From Isochrysis galbana (lineage: Eukaryota; Haptophyta; Isochrysidales; Isochrysidaceae), in the NCBI GenBank assembly GCA_018136815.1, contig CM030937.1:3523820-3587819 (forward strand): a stretch of 64,000 nt of DNA. The letters are read 5' to 3'. The translations under genes and the position numbers were made by a program. A model generated the notes under the pieces. It was not told the DNA's origin. It made no database searches and saw only the letters and a list, made by a program, of their open reading frames with translations. Of the stretch, positions 1-9,239 are shown in pieces. The first letter of the stretch is position 1. Every line of letters begins with the position of its first letter.

Positions 1-395
1 CTCGAGCTGACTCCTGTCCCTGGTCGCCAGGCATACAGGGGCCTTTGGGAGGCTCCCATGGCCAGCGTGGCGAGCGTGGGAGAGGCAGGGGGGCCAGGGG
101 CTGAGCTCCTGCCTCCACTGCCCCCTAAGCTGCCCTTGTTGGCCCTCTGGGAGCCCCCACAGGACCTCTGAGAGCAGGCCACGGCGCAGGGCGCGCGCAT
201 GGCGACGCGCCACAGGGACGACGCGGGGTGAGAGTGGAGAGAGGGAGAGGGGGGGTTTTGCACCCCCCCCGATGGAGTGCGGTGAGTGAGAAACAGGCCT
301 TGTTTGCGTTAGTTAGCAAACCGGTAGGAGGCGGCTGGCGACAGGAGGGAGAGAGAAGGGAGTGACCCAAGCAAGGTCGAGGAGAGTACCCTAGG
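1..395 (-). repeat. GC-rich dispersed repeat module
   Basis: Bases 1-260 read on the minus strand resemble 39950-40085 read on the plus strand: both carry a CCAGAGGGCCA segment, then a GGGGGCAGTGGAGGC segment, then a CCCCTGCCTCTCCCACGCT-type segment. The central body of the 750-bp retroelement (for example around 32070-32150) carries a related version. This is therefore part of the repeat network and not a gene. No convincing protein is seen in bases 260-395. Confidence 0.5.
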
Positions 396-396
396 T

Positions 397-1258
397 GTGC
401 AGTCACCAACGCAATTGAACGGGGCCGACTCCCTCCTACACCAGGCCAGGCAGCCAGCCAGCCTCCACCTCCATCCGATGATGGCGGCGAGAATGTTTTA
501 CCTCATCACGTCTTCGCCAGTATTGGCTGCACCTCGTCACGACAAGGAGTTCATCGTCAAAACGGACGCGGCCAGTACCCTGGGTATCGGCGGCATACTG
601 TCGCAGGTTGACGACCACGGACACGAGCATGTCGTTGCGTATTCCGGTCGCCGCCTCACCGCCGCGGAGCGTCATTGGACCACCACCGAAGTGGAGCTTC
701 TTGCTGCCCTGGAAAGCATTCGCACTTGGCGACCGTACCTTTGGGGCCGGCACTTCCGCCTCGTCATCGATCACCAAGCTCTCCGTTGGTTGCACACCAT
801 GAAGGACACCGTCCAGGGTGGGCCGGCGTCGCGCCTGATGCGATGGGCGCTCAAGTTGTCGGAGTATCGCTTTACCGTCGAACACAAACCTGGTGCTAAT
901 CACAAAGACGCGGATGGTGTGTCGCGCTTGGTGGAGGCAGACGACGAGACGTCGGAGACGTCCGCTCCTAAGCAGGGGGGTGGGCAGCTGCTAGCCGCCG
1001 TCGTCCCTAACTCTCGTTCCACCACGGCATCGAATAATCAGTCGCCAGCCGTCGCCGCCTCTCGTTCTCGTACCACCACGGCATCCAGTCCGCAAGCTGA
1101 CGAACGATCGTCCAGGTTGTCCTCTACGACCACGGGCCTCAGCCTGTCAGCGTCTCCGAAGTCGTCTCCTCCGCCGCGCCTGCCGCCGGTCTGCCTCCTT
1201 CCTCATTGCCCTCAGGCCCTATGGGCCATTCCAATTCGTCAGTCTTCCACAGTACCAA
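397..1258 (+). mobile_element. Ty3/gypsy retrotransposon fragment: RNase H domain and Ser/Thr-rich linker
   Basis: An open frame encodes the RNase H domain that follows reverse transcriptase in Ty3/gypsy Pol. Visible landmarks are the FIVKTDAASTLGIGGILSQ strand with the first catalytic Asp, an AERHWTTTEVELLAAL helix with the catalytic Glu, LVIDHQALRWL, and the closing HKPGANHKDADGVSR. There is no RT upstream and no integrase downstream. After the domain comes a low-complexity Ser/Thr linker whose last 120 bases match 25308-25430 on the opposite strand; the match is clearest in another frame, so this copy carries a frameshift. The frame ends just inside the retroelement inserted at 1259. No ATG begins the frame. 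A dead 5'- and 3'-truncated copy is the best reading. Confidence 0.85.
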
Positions 1259-2010
1259 TTTAACTTCTTAATAGTCTCACCGCACACGCGGCCGTGGACC
1301 CTCTACTTTCTACTCACGCAGCAAACCTTTCTACACCCCCTCTCTCCCGGCGCCTTTCCCCCCCGCCATCAGGCGACTCCCCCCGTGCACTACTAGGGGG
1401 ATAGGGGAAAAGGGCTTAGATATGGTCGGTGGCCCGCGCCCCCCCCCCGGTGATCCGTTCCCCCCTTCCTCCTATGCCTACCGGGCTGGCGGCGTCCTCA
1501 GTCCCGACTTCTCCTGTAAACAGGTGCGGGACTTACATATTTTCCGGTGAGCGGAGCCCTCGCTCCGCCCACCCCCTTCTCCGCGCTCTCTCTCCCCTCT
1601 CCTGCAGGCACGCGCGATGGCGCGCCTGCGACAGGCCTGCAGCTGCCTCTGGAGACCCCTGGAGGCTCCTGGAGGCCAGCTCAGGGGGCAGAGGAGGCTG
1701 GGGCTGGGCCCTGGTCTCCCCTGCCTCTCCCTCGCTGGCGCTCCTGTGCCTCAGGGGCCCCCACTCTGCACCTGTCTGCCTGTCGAACAGGGGGGGAGAG
1801 GGGGTTGGAGCGATGGGCTGGCCACGAGGGGCCAGGACGCGCGAATCAGGCGAGCCTGTCAGGGAGAGAGTGGGTCAGCAGGGCAGTGGCCTCCTGGCAA
1901 GCCATCAGGCATGCCAGGAGAGTGGGTGGTTCCTCCCCCATGGCAGGGGAGGAGTGGAGAGAGGGGGGGGCTCGTGCCCCCCCATGGGCGAACTAAGTAT
2001 AAACTTAGTT
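1259..2010 (-). mobile_element. 750-bp structured non-autonomous retroelement, copy A, with 17-bp target duplication
   Basis: The element is flanked by an exact 17-bp direct repeat, GTCTTCCACAGTACCAA, at 1242-1258 and 2011-2027. In its own sense (minus strand) it begins with the palindrome AACTAAGTTTATACTTAGTT at 2010-1991, then an ATG followed by a GGGGGGCACGAGCCCCCC hairpin, and ends with GCGGTGAGACTATTAAGAAG near 1262. The body is rich in short stem-loops and closely matches copies at 4824-5577 and 31662-32411. Long frames in the other copies are broken here, so I treat it as non-coding. The duplication length fits target-primed reverse transcription. It split an older sequence that joined the Ty3 fragment to the frame at 2028-2573. 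Confidence 0.85.
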
Positions 2011-2573
2011 GTCTTCCACAGTACCAAGAGGAGAAGAATGAACAGCGCGAAGACCACCCCGACCGCGATCCCGACCCTCGCAAGGCCATCCCCCGACGCG
2101 ATGAGTGCTGTGCCTACAGCACTAACGAGAAACCAGAAGGTGATGCCACCCAAGAGACTCATCAAGCGGAAGACGTCGTAGGTGACGGCATGAGGTTGCG
2201 ACGCCTGGCATTTGGGGAAGAGGCGCTTGCACCTAGCGCTGCGGATGGCGTCCCTCTGCTGCCCCCGCTCATACACGACGACCGACGGGCGTACTCTGAC
2301 AAACTTTGCATTTTTTAGCCATTGGGGCTTCTTCTTGCGTGAGAGCACCACCCACACTGGAACGTCGCGCGCAATTGGCGGGGTCGCCTCAAGGTGATCG
2401 CGCAGCACCAGCAGGTAAGTGGGCTCCCCGGGGCGCAGGTTTTTGCAATCATTGAATCGAACAACGCACTCCGAGGAGGCGATTTGTAGGCGGTCTCTTT
2501 CGCTGATCGGCGGTAGGAAGGCCAGCGTGTCGGAGGGAGCGGTAGGGGCGGCGCGGTGAAAGGGCGGGACTGG
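2011..2573 (-). CDS. Hypothetical two-helix membrane protein, 5' end unclear, interrupted by copy A
   Basis: An open frame runs from a stop at 2574-2576 to the edge of copy A. It encodes a soluble part of about 120 residues with a plausible mixed composition (motifs such as ECVVRFNDCKNLRPGEPTYL and VPVWVVLSRKKKPQWLKNA). Two hydrophobic stretches follow (MSLLGGITFWFLVSAVGTALI and GIAVGVVFALFILLLLVLW). There is no ATG at the start of the frame, so either an upstream exon is missing or this is a remnant. The family is not recognised. The natural 3' end was displaced by the insertion at 1259-2010. It may belong to the same repeated unit as the small membrane protein next door at 2686. Confidence 0.35.
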
Positions 2574-2685
2574 CTACGATGTCCCCTTCTTTTGCGGTCA
2601 AATCGCATAAAACAAAAAGAATCCGAAAAAAGACGCCGCCGCGCCAGTGTCAGTTCCAAAAAATGTAATACAATAATAGGCACGA

Positions 2686-2931
2686 ATGCCAGTATACTCG
2701 CTTGAAGGCGGCAAGTGGGAGAAATTAAGCAACTTATTCATATTCCTCCTTTTTGCCGTGCCCATCAGCTTAATCGCACTGCTTGTGGCATTAGGCCAAG
2801 GCGTGTTTGCCATTATTCCGGCACTTTTTCTCACATATACTATCTTAAGGACAGTATACTACTGGGCGAGAGGCATGATAAAATTCGGAAAGCCTGAAGA
2901 CGCTCTCTCAGTAGGCAAACCCCGCACCTAA
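2686..2931 (+). CDS. Small two-helix membrane protein (81 aa), dispersed homologue at 43145-42942
   Basis: The ATG-initiated 81-residue frame begins MPVYSLEGGKWEKLSN, then has two hydrophobic segments (about residues 17-36 and 38-58) and a basic or acidic tail. A clear homologue lies on the minus strand at 43145-42942 (MPICSLEGDTWERISN, then two hydrophobic segments). The similarity also covers about 25 bases upstream of the ATG, so the unit was copied as DNA. Conservation of the reading frame and of the hydrophobic pattern, despite many base changes, supports real coding history. No known family is recognised. It may be a host gene family or a component of a mobile element. Confidence 0.5.
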   Translation: MPVYSLEGGKWEKLSNLFIFLLFAVPISLIALLVALGQGVFAIIPALFLTYTILRTVYYWARGMIKFGKPEDALSVGKPRT

Positions 2932-3311
2932 GCGCCCAACGGCCGGACACGCACGCTCAGTTCTAACATGGGCCCGCGTCCGGCACTTCTTTCATCTGCT
3001 GCGCACATACATGCGGTATTACCATCTGAAACCTGCACGTTTGTAAGTCTAGTGAGAGTAGAGGTACTAACGCTCAAGAAATTGTTTTTTTGCACCAACA
3101 CGACAAGTCACAAGTCACGACACGCATGACCGCGTTATAACCAAAGGCACACAAATCGATGCACCTGATTATAATTATAACTCCCCCCATGCCCTCGCAG
3201 GCCCCGGCTCCCGTTAGAACTCCCCACTCCCCACAAGCGCTCATTGGGGTGAAAACCCAGTTAGTCGCCAACGTAGCATGTACATTGAAGACTGACCATG
3301 GAAATGCACCT

Positions 3312-3333
3312 GGGGGGGGGGGGGGGGGGGGGG
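3312..3333. repeat. Poly-G tract (22 G)
   Basis: An uninterrupted run of 22 G lies in otherwise ordinary intergenic sequence. Similar G or C runs occur at several other places in the window. Confidence 0.9.
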
Positions 3334-3742
3334 AGAGAAGCGAGCCTTTGCAGTCGTGCGAGGCAGCACCGTGAGCCGTGAGTGCGATGGGAACCCGTAC
3401 CCGTAACCCGTAATCGTAGCGAGCAGAAGGCTAAATCTTCAATTTAAATGGGTTTTACGACCTTATTCCTGTGGGACCGTAGCCCTCGACCGCAACGGAG
3501 TCTTCCACCCCGCGATGGCGGGGGGGGGTGCTGGCTTACATGATGCTCTACGACTCCTTTTTTATTCTCAACGAACACTCTACGATTCTCAACGAATACT
3601 CTCACTCTCTCTAGAGTAGAGCTTTACTTCTCTACTTTTGCTAGAACACTCTTCCCCAGAGTTTTCCCATTGGCCTGCTCGCGCGCTCCCAAGTGGGACG
3701 GAGTGACTGACGCAATCGGTCGGCCCACTTGGATCCAGCCGA

Positions 3743-4141
3743 ATGCTCGGTGCGGGACTACTGGCCTCGCTTCTCGCTGTCGCACAACCAGAAGAAGCAC
3801 ATGGGCTGCGAGTGCGTATTGAGACCCTCGAGCGTCGCCTCGAAGACTTGAACTCCCGATTCACCCATGGCATGCCACAGCATTCTTTGGTGAGAGATGT
3901 TGAGCCCGTGCCGCTGGTCGGTCGTCAGATGGAAGAAGGCATGAGTGTGCCAACGTTCGAGATGATTGGCGCACGATCGCGTATATCATTTGGAGTCCTT
4001 GACCTTTCGGGCACTGTGCTCCTCGAGCGCTCCGAGCCCGGGATCCTTGCACTGCACGGAAGCCTCAACATCACAAACGACATTGTTGTGAACGGCGTGT
4101 CGTTTCAACACCTGATACAACAGTGCCAGAGTACGTGCTAG
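3743..4141 (+). CDS. Predicted secreted or membrane-anchored coiled-coil protein (132 aa)
   Basis: The ATG-initiated single-exon frame has a hydrophobic N-terminus (MLGAGLLASLLAVAQ) fitting a signal peptide or anchor. A heptad-like helix follows at about residues 20-40 (LRVRIETLERRLEDLNSRF). The C-terminal half looks like short beta-strands (GVLDLSGTVLLERSEPGILAL, LNITNDIVVNGVSFQ) and ends in two cysteines (QQCQSTC). The whole family is not recognised; the strand pattern resembles surface or stalk-type proteins, which is only an impression. The upstream region 3545-3610 has a near-direct repeat of CTCTACGAnTCTCAACGAA. No neighbour suggests its role. Confidence 0.5.
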   Translation: MLGAGLLASLLAVAQPEEAHGLRVRIETLERRLEDLNSRFTHGMPQHSLVRDVEPVPLVGRQMEEGMSVPTFEMIGARSRISFGVLDLSGTVLLERSEPGILALHGSLNITNDIVVNGVSFQHLIQQCQSTC

Positions 4142-4585
4142 AGGGCAACAGCAAGACTAACCTGCCACCCTTACTCACGAGCAGTGCAATGTTTGCCTTA
4201 GCCCGTCACCAGACGCCTCATACCAAACCTGCACCACGTCCTTTCAATTCGTTCGACATGAGTTCCAGCTCGCGCCATGACATCACGTGACGATAGAGGC
4301 CAGGGGTACAAGTACAAAACAGACAAGTACAAAAAAGGTGAACAAAATAGCTAGCATTGTAACTGATTCGTAGTATTTGTGAGTGTGAGGAACGCCCCTG
4401 CTTTCCATCGTCGTGCGTAGTGCGGGCTCGTGGGACCGAATCCTCCTTTTGCTTTCGCCTCCTTCAGCAGCCTAGTATTGTTTGTAGCTGTTTGCCATCT
4501 TGTGTTGGTGTTGGGGCACATGTGCACGCGAGCGTACAGCGCGCTTCATGTCGTTCCATGCAGCATCTCTACTATCTTAATCGTC

Positions 4586-4823
4586 AACTAATATTACATT
4601 TGGTTGCGATGGAGCGTGCCGACGCGTCTCTCCCCTCCTCAGGACCGGCTGCTGCGGGCATCCCCCCAGTTCTCCTGGAGCAGTCGCAGGCGAAGCGACC
4701 GCGTGCACCAGCAGAGGCAGAGCAGGTGCGTGCGATTCCGGTCGCGCCACACGGCCCGTGGTCCTGGCCACATCTAGCACAACAGCTATGCTGCCCTCCC
4801 CCCCCATGGGGGACAGCAGGCCA
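4586..4823 (+). mobile_element. LINE 5' end: head palindrome and ORF1 N-terminus, interrupted by copy at 4824
   Basis: A diverged head palindrome (AACTAATATTACATTTGGTT, 4586-4605) is followed after GCG by ATGGAGCGTGCC, the start shared by all LINE ORF1 fragments here (protein MERA...). The segment KRPRAPAEAEQVRAIPVAPH is almost the same as KRPRPPTEAEQVRATPVAPH in the LINE at 61300. The 750-bp element then interrupts the sequence, with its target duplication taken from this LINE. After it, a short stretch (5594-5680) of LINE-like or unknown sequence follows. It is a truncated dead copy. Confidence 0.7.
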
Positions 4824-5577
4824 ACTAAGTTTATACTTGGTTGACACATGGGGGGGCACGAGCCCCCCCCTCTCTCCACTCCTCCCCTGCCATGGGGGAG
4901 GAACCACCCATCCTCCTGGCATGCCTGATGGCTTGCCAGGAGGCCACTGCCCTACTGACCCACTCTCTCCCTGGCAGGCTCGCCTGCCTCGCGCGTCCTG
5001 GCCTGTCGTGGCCAGCCCATCGCTCCAACCCCCCCTCCCCCCCTGGTCGACAGGCAGACAGGTGCAGATTGGGGGCCCCAGAGGCTCAGGAGCGCCAGCG
5101 AGGGAGAGGCAGGGGAGGCCAGGGCCCAGCCCCAGCCTCCTCTGCCCCCAGAGCTGGCCTCCAGGAGCCTCTAGGGCTCGCCAGGGGCAGCTGCAGGCCT
5201 GCCGCAGGCGCGCCATCGCGCGTGCCTGCAGGAGAGGGGAGAGAGAGCGCGGAGAAGGGGGTGGGCGGAGCGAGAGCTCCGCTCACCGAAAAATAGGTAA
5301 GTCCCGCACCTGTTTACAGGATAAGTCGGGGCTGAGACCGCCGCCCACTCGGAGACACAGGAGGAAGGAGGGGAATGATCACCGGGGGGAGGCGCGGGCC
5401 ACCGGACCATATCTAAGCCCTTCACCTCTATCCCCCTAGTAGTGCACGGGGGGAGTCGCCTTATGGCGGGGGGAGAAGGGCCGGGGGAGTGGGGTTGTAG
5501 AAAGTTTCCCTACGTGAGTAGAAAGTAGAGGGTCCACGGCCGCGTGTGCGGTGAGACTATTAAAAGGTTTATTTATT
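4824..5577 (+). mobile_element. 750-bp structured non-autonomous retroelement, copy C, with 17-bp target duplication
   Basis: It is flanked by a 17-bp repeat, TGGGGGACAGCAGGCCA, at 4807-4823 and 5577-5593 (one base at each edge is ambiguous). The head is the palindrome at 4823-4842; the tail is CCGCGTGTGCGGTGAGACT followed by ATTAAAAGGTTTATTTAT. The 5' part is a chain of stem-loops; for example CCTCCTGGCA pairs with TGCCAGGAGG around 4910-4943. It is very close in sequence to copies A and B. A frame of about 200 codons is open here and in copy B but broken in copy A, so coding is unlikely. Confidence 0.85.
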
Positions 5578-5681
5578 GGGGGACAGCAGGCCAGCACAGC
5601 CCCCCAGACTAGTAAGTAGCAACAAGAAAGAAGGTGCAACCTAAGGCCTGAGGTCCCGTCTTTCTTCACCCCCGCCCCCCC

Positions 5682-5970
5682 AACTAAGTTTACACTTGGT
5701 TCGCCCCCCTCTCTCCACTCCTCCCCTGCTGTGGGCTGTGGGGGAGGAGCCACCCACTCTCGTGGCATGCCTTATGGCTTGCCAGGGGAAGAATGCCCCG
5801 TTGACCCATTCTCTTCCTTGCAGGCTGCCGCTGCAAGCTCGCCTGATTCGCTCGCCCTGGCCAGTCGCGGCAAGCCCATTTCTCCATCCCCTCCTCTCCC
5901 TTGGTCGACAGACAAATAGGTGCAGCGTGGGGCCCCTCGGTCCCTTGGAGCGCAGGAGGGCCAACCCTTG
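5682..5970 (+). mobile_element. 5' fragment of the 750-bp element
   Basis: It begins with the head palindrome (AACTAAGTTTACACTTGGTT, 5682-5701) and follows the element through the CCCTGC hairpins and the GGTCGACAGACAAATAGGTGC segment. It then leaves the family near 5970. It is more diverged than copies A to C, and the tail is absent. Confidence 0.75.
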
Positions 5971-6834
5971 AACCTTGAACTGTGAACTGTCGGATATCGG
6001 ATACGAGCGACGAGCGGTTCTGGTTGTGGCCCTCAATGCTCATGCTCACCGAAGTCGTTGAGTGATTTGTCATTAAATGAATTGGCCATGCGGTCTAGGT
6101 CTAGGTCATCCCACCACTTGGCACTTGGCGGAGGAGTGTATAGTGTGGCGCGGTCAGCGGCGGCTGACCGCTGACCGCTGACCGCTGAGTCGAAGGAGAG
6201 ATTTTCAACAAAATTGTCGTTGTCGAGTCTTTTCGTTGTGGTGTTACACCCTTGAACGACGTCGTCGAGCGTCGAGCGCGCTAGCGCTAGTGCTAGTGTT
6301 GTAGGTTGTAGAAGTTGGGAGAGGTGAGAGGTCTCAGCTAGGTCTCAGGTCTTAGGTCTTAGGTCTCTCGTCTCTCGGGGGGGTTACCGGGGTACCACGT
6401 TTCACGTTTGTGGAATTGTAATCTTGTAGAGGTCTTGTTGGCCACAGACACCGGACGAGCCATGCACCAACCGCGCACACCCCCATCGCGGGGGAGGGGC
6501 TCCGTTGCCGATGAGGCACGGCCCCACGGCCCCTCACTCAGCACTCGGATCAACTACTAGTACATAGGACAACAAGAAAACCCTGACAAGCTCCCCCCCC
6601 CCCTTCAGGTATCCGTCTTGGCGCGCGAGCCGCAGCCGCCTCGCGCCTTCCTTTCTTCTCTCTCTCTCGCCCCCTTGGCCCCCCCCCCCCCCCCCGTCCC
6701 TCTCCCTCCTCCGCCCCTTTGCCCCGCTCATCCGCGCCTCGTCGAGCCGACGCCGCCGCTCTTCGCCTGGGCACAGAGAGAGCCAGCCCTAGGAACGTGG
6801 GCTGATCGTGTCATAAACCCTCTCACTCCCCGCG
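5971..6834. promoter_or_regulatory. Upstream region of the WD40 gene, no gene seen
   Basis: It contains three GCTGACC units in tandem (6164-6187), T- and G-rich stretches, and a run of about 14 C at 6680-6693. No open frame with coding character was found. The long C run lies about 145 bases before the start codon of the WD40 gene, a position where G or C runs recur in this window. No TATA box was assigned. Confidence 0.35.
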
Positions 6835-7809
6835 ATGGAGCAGATCGGCGTGGGCCGAGTCCTAAGTGAGCACAGGGCGCCTGTCAGCTCGCTCGACTTC
6901 ACGAACGACGGGGAGCTGCTGCTCTCCGCGGGCGAGGACGAGCGCATTTGCGTCTACTCTTGTCAGAGTGGCACGCTCAACCGCGTCGTCCAGTGCCCAC
7001 AGCATGGCGTAAGCATCGCGCGCTTCACACACGACCCTCTCACCGTGCTTTGTGCCTCGCGACGTACGGCGGGCCGGCCGGCCACTGCTTCATTTGCGCC
7101 GGCTGCAGACGAGCACGCTCTACGCTATCACTCCCTCCACGACAATACATACCTAAGATTCTTTCGCGGCCACACCGCGGATGTCCACGGTCTAGAGCTG
7201 TCGCCCAAGGAGGATTGCTTTGCCTCCATAGCTGCAGACAACACTCTGCGAACATGGGATTTGCGCTCGCCGAGCTGCTCTGGAATGATGCAGTTCGACT
7301 CCGCTGGTTATCAGTCGTCGCTGTCTTATGACCCGGAAGGGCTCGTATTAGCCGTAGCGGCGTGCGGTAGCATGGTGAAGCTGTTTGATGTGCGATATTA
7401 TTCCAAGGGGCCTTTTGTCACCTGGACGCCTGTTGGGAATCAGCCCAAGAACTTTTCTTGTATCAGCTTTTCTCGGGACGGCAAGATGATGCTACTGGGT
7501 ACGGGGCAAGGTATCATCTACAACCTCGATGCTTTCACGGGGGCCTTGCTGCAGCAGTATACTGGCCATGCGAACACCCGCGGAATCATGCTTGAGGCGT
7601 GCTTCAGTGCCGACGGCCTGCAGGTCTTATGTGGCTCAGAGGATGGTACCGTCTGGAGGTGGAGGACAAATGATGGCCAACCTGTATCTGCTCCATTGAC
7701 CGGGCACCTGGGCCCCGTAACGGCAATGCGATGTAACCCAACTCGCCAGCTCATTGCAAGTGCGTGCTCGCACGTATGCTTGTGGCTGCCTGTTCGCCGC
7801 TCAGGATGA
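6835..7809 (+). CDS. WDR82: WDR82/Swd2-like WD40-repeat protein
   Basis: The single-exon 324-residue protein is close to the usual WDR82 length of about 313. WDR82/Swd2 is a nuclear beta-propeller that tethers SET1/COMPASS H3K4 methyltransferase to RNA polymerase II and also joins PNUTS-PP1 termination complexes. Visible repeats are HRAPVSSLDFTNDGELLLSA, HTADVHGLELSPKEDCFASI with DNTLRTWDLR, and FSRDGKMMLLGT. Late in the protein are GSEDGTVWRWR and HLGPVTAMRCNP. The segment LRTWDLRSPSCSGMM and the following 'YDPEGLVLAVA..VKLFDVRYYSKGPF' region match the WDR82 pattern, with DxRxxxxGPF a family hallmark. An insert (RRTAGRPATASFAPAADEH) lies between blades 2 and 3. The ATG at 6835 starts the propeller directly. 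The family assignment is strong; complex membership is inferred. Confidence 0.85.
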   Translation: MEQIGVGRVLSEHRAPVSSLDFTNDGELLLSAGEDERICVYSCQSGTLNRVVQCPQHGVSIARFTHDPLTVLCASRRTAGRPATASFAPAADEHALRYHSLHDNTYLRFFRGHTADVHGLELSPKEDCFASIAADNTLRTWDLRSPSCSGMMQFDSAGYQSSLSYDPEGLVLAVAACGSMVKLFDVRYYSKGPFVTWTPVGNQPKNFSCISFSRDGKMMLLGTGQGIIYNLDAFTGALLQQYTGHANTRGIMLEACFSADGLQVLCGSEDGTVWRWRTNDGQPVSAPLTGHLGPVTAMRCNPTRQLIASACSHVCLWLPVRRSG

Positions 7810-8106
7810 CGACAATTGGATAGTTTGGCGGTAGGTGGGAAGTGGGTTGGCCATCTGCGACAATGTACTACGATGTCCACAATGATAAGCAAAAATGAGC
7901 AGAGCAACAAGTCTTTTGCTGTGACTGAAGTGACAAAGATGAGCCAGGCACAGTAATATTTAGAGGGTGACTCACTCGTCACAATGGTAGCTGTCGGTTG
8001 ACGTTATCGGTTACAGAATCACAACCACTACCCCTGCCTCATGCAATGTAAGCAGCGGCGAGGTCAACAGCAACAGCCAGGTGAGGGATAACAAAAACCT
8101 GCGTTT
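7810..8106. other. 3' flank of the WD40 gene, nothing recognised
   Basis: This is mixed-composition sequence of about 300 bases that presumably holds the 3' UTR. No AATAAA signal or coding frame stands out. Confidence 0.4.
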
Positions 8107-8285
8107 ATTATTCTCACCGCACACGCGGCCGTGGACTCACAACTAATCTTTTTACACCCCCACTCTCCCGGCCCTTCCCCCCCGCGCGCCATCAGGCGGC
8201 TCCCCTCCGTGCACTACTAGGAGGATAGGGGTTAGCCTAATAAATTGTAATAGGGGTGAATGATGAATGAAGGGCTCAGATATGG
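8107..8285 (-). mobile_element. 3' (tail) fragment of the 750-bp element
   Basis: Read on the minus strand it ends in the tail CCGCGTGTGCGGTGAGAAT. It carries the GTAGTGCACGGAGGGGAGCC and GCCGGGAGAGTGGGGGTG segments typical of the last 180 bases of the element. A small local change (AATAAATTGTAATAGG near 8240) interrupts it. The head half is missing. Confidence 0.7.
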
Positions 8286-8875
8286 TCTGGTGTCCGGTGC
8301 GGTAGGGCGGTCAAACAGTGATTTATAACTACTAACATGCGGTGGGGGGCTGCATTTTTTGACCGTTCTCCGAAGCCCAAGAAAAACCTCCTGGGGGGCT
8401 TTCCTGCCTCCACGAAAAATTGAAAATTGCCGAGGGAAATCGTGGGGTTTACCTCCTCCTCCTCGCCCTCGCCCCCCCTCTGCACACGCGCTTGGGCTCT
8501 AACAGTGCAGAACTACTGGCGGCCGCGCCGCGGGGCCGATAAGGATAAGGTTATTTCGGGGCCGTTGTTTCACCACACGCGATTCCCCCGAGATCCGTCC
8601 GCGCTATCGGGCGCCCGACCTTCATCTAGTGCCTAGAGCAGGGGAGACGTCATCTGCCCCTCACCCCCCGGCGTTTCTCGTGCGTTGCTCCCGCGTTCGG
8701 TTGCCTTAGTGGCGACGGCGACGGGCGGCGGCCTTTCTGCCCCTCTTGGAAGTACTTGGGACGCGTGGCTGACCACTGCGTGTCCCGGGAGTCTAGAAAT
8801 TTCATTTTGTCGATTTTGCGTCCTTTGTGTATAGCAACCCTTGACTCTTGCTACGGTAAGTGTTCTAGGTAGGCC

Positions 8876-9239
8876 GAGCATTCCTCTTTACTGTAGGGCG
8901 TCGTGAGTGAGGGCGCCGTCTCTGAATATGTTGTGTACCACATTCCATAGCCTCACCCACGGGGCGGGAATGTCCGGGGGAGGTATGTGGGGATTGTGCC
9001 ATCCATGTGCCATATATATGTCGAGGGTAGAGCAATAGGTCCCCTTCTCTCGTGAGGAAGGAAGGTTGGATGTCCATCTTCCTGAAGTTCGCAAAGGCTT
9101 CCCTCCAGAAGACCGGGAGTGCTGGGTTACCCCTCAAGCTTCCCGTCAGGAATTTTGTCGGGACAGCGGAGGCGGAGAGAACCACTCCTCTCCCCAGTCC
9201 GGTCCGACAAAACCAGTTGTCGAGCGACCCTTTTTCCAT
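8876..9239 (-). mobile_element. Fragment resembling the post-RT region of a LINE ORF2
   Basis: The minus-strand frame contains LPVFWREAFANFRKMDIQ, then EGDLLLYPRHIYGTW, then WVRLWNVVHNIFRDG. The order 'FW+EA-F--------L-YP-I---W' is the arrangement seen after the RT domain in many LINEs. The end resembles VHNVFRDYD, found in another LINE piece at 53940. No RT motifs remain. It is a small, old fragment, and the assignment rests on pattern similarity only. Confidence 0.4.

Noticed and set aside
125-409. 94-codon minus-strand frame at the left edge
   Set aside because: It overlaps the GC-rich dispersed repeat and has no conserved features.
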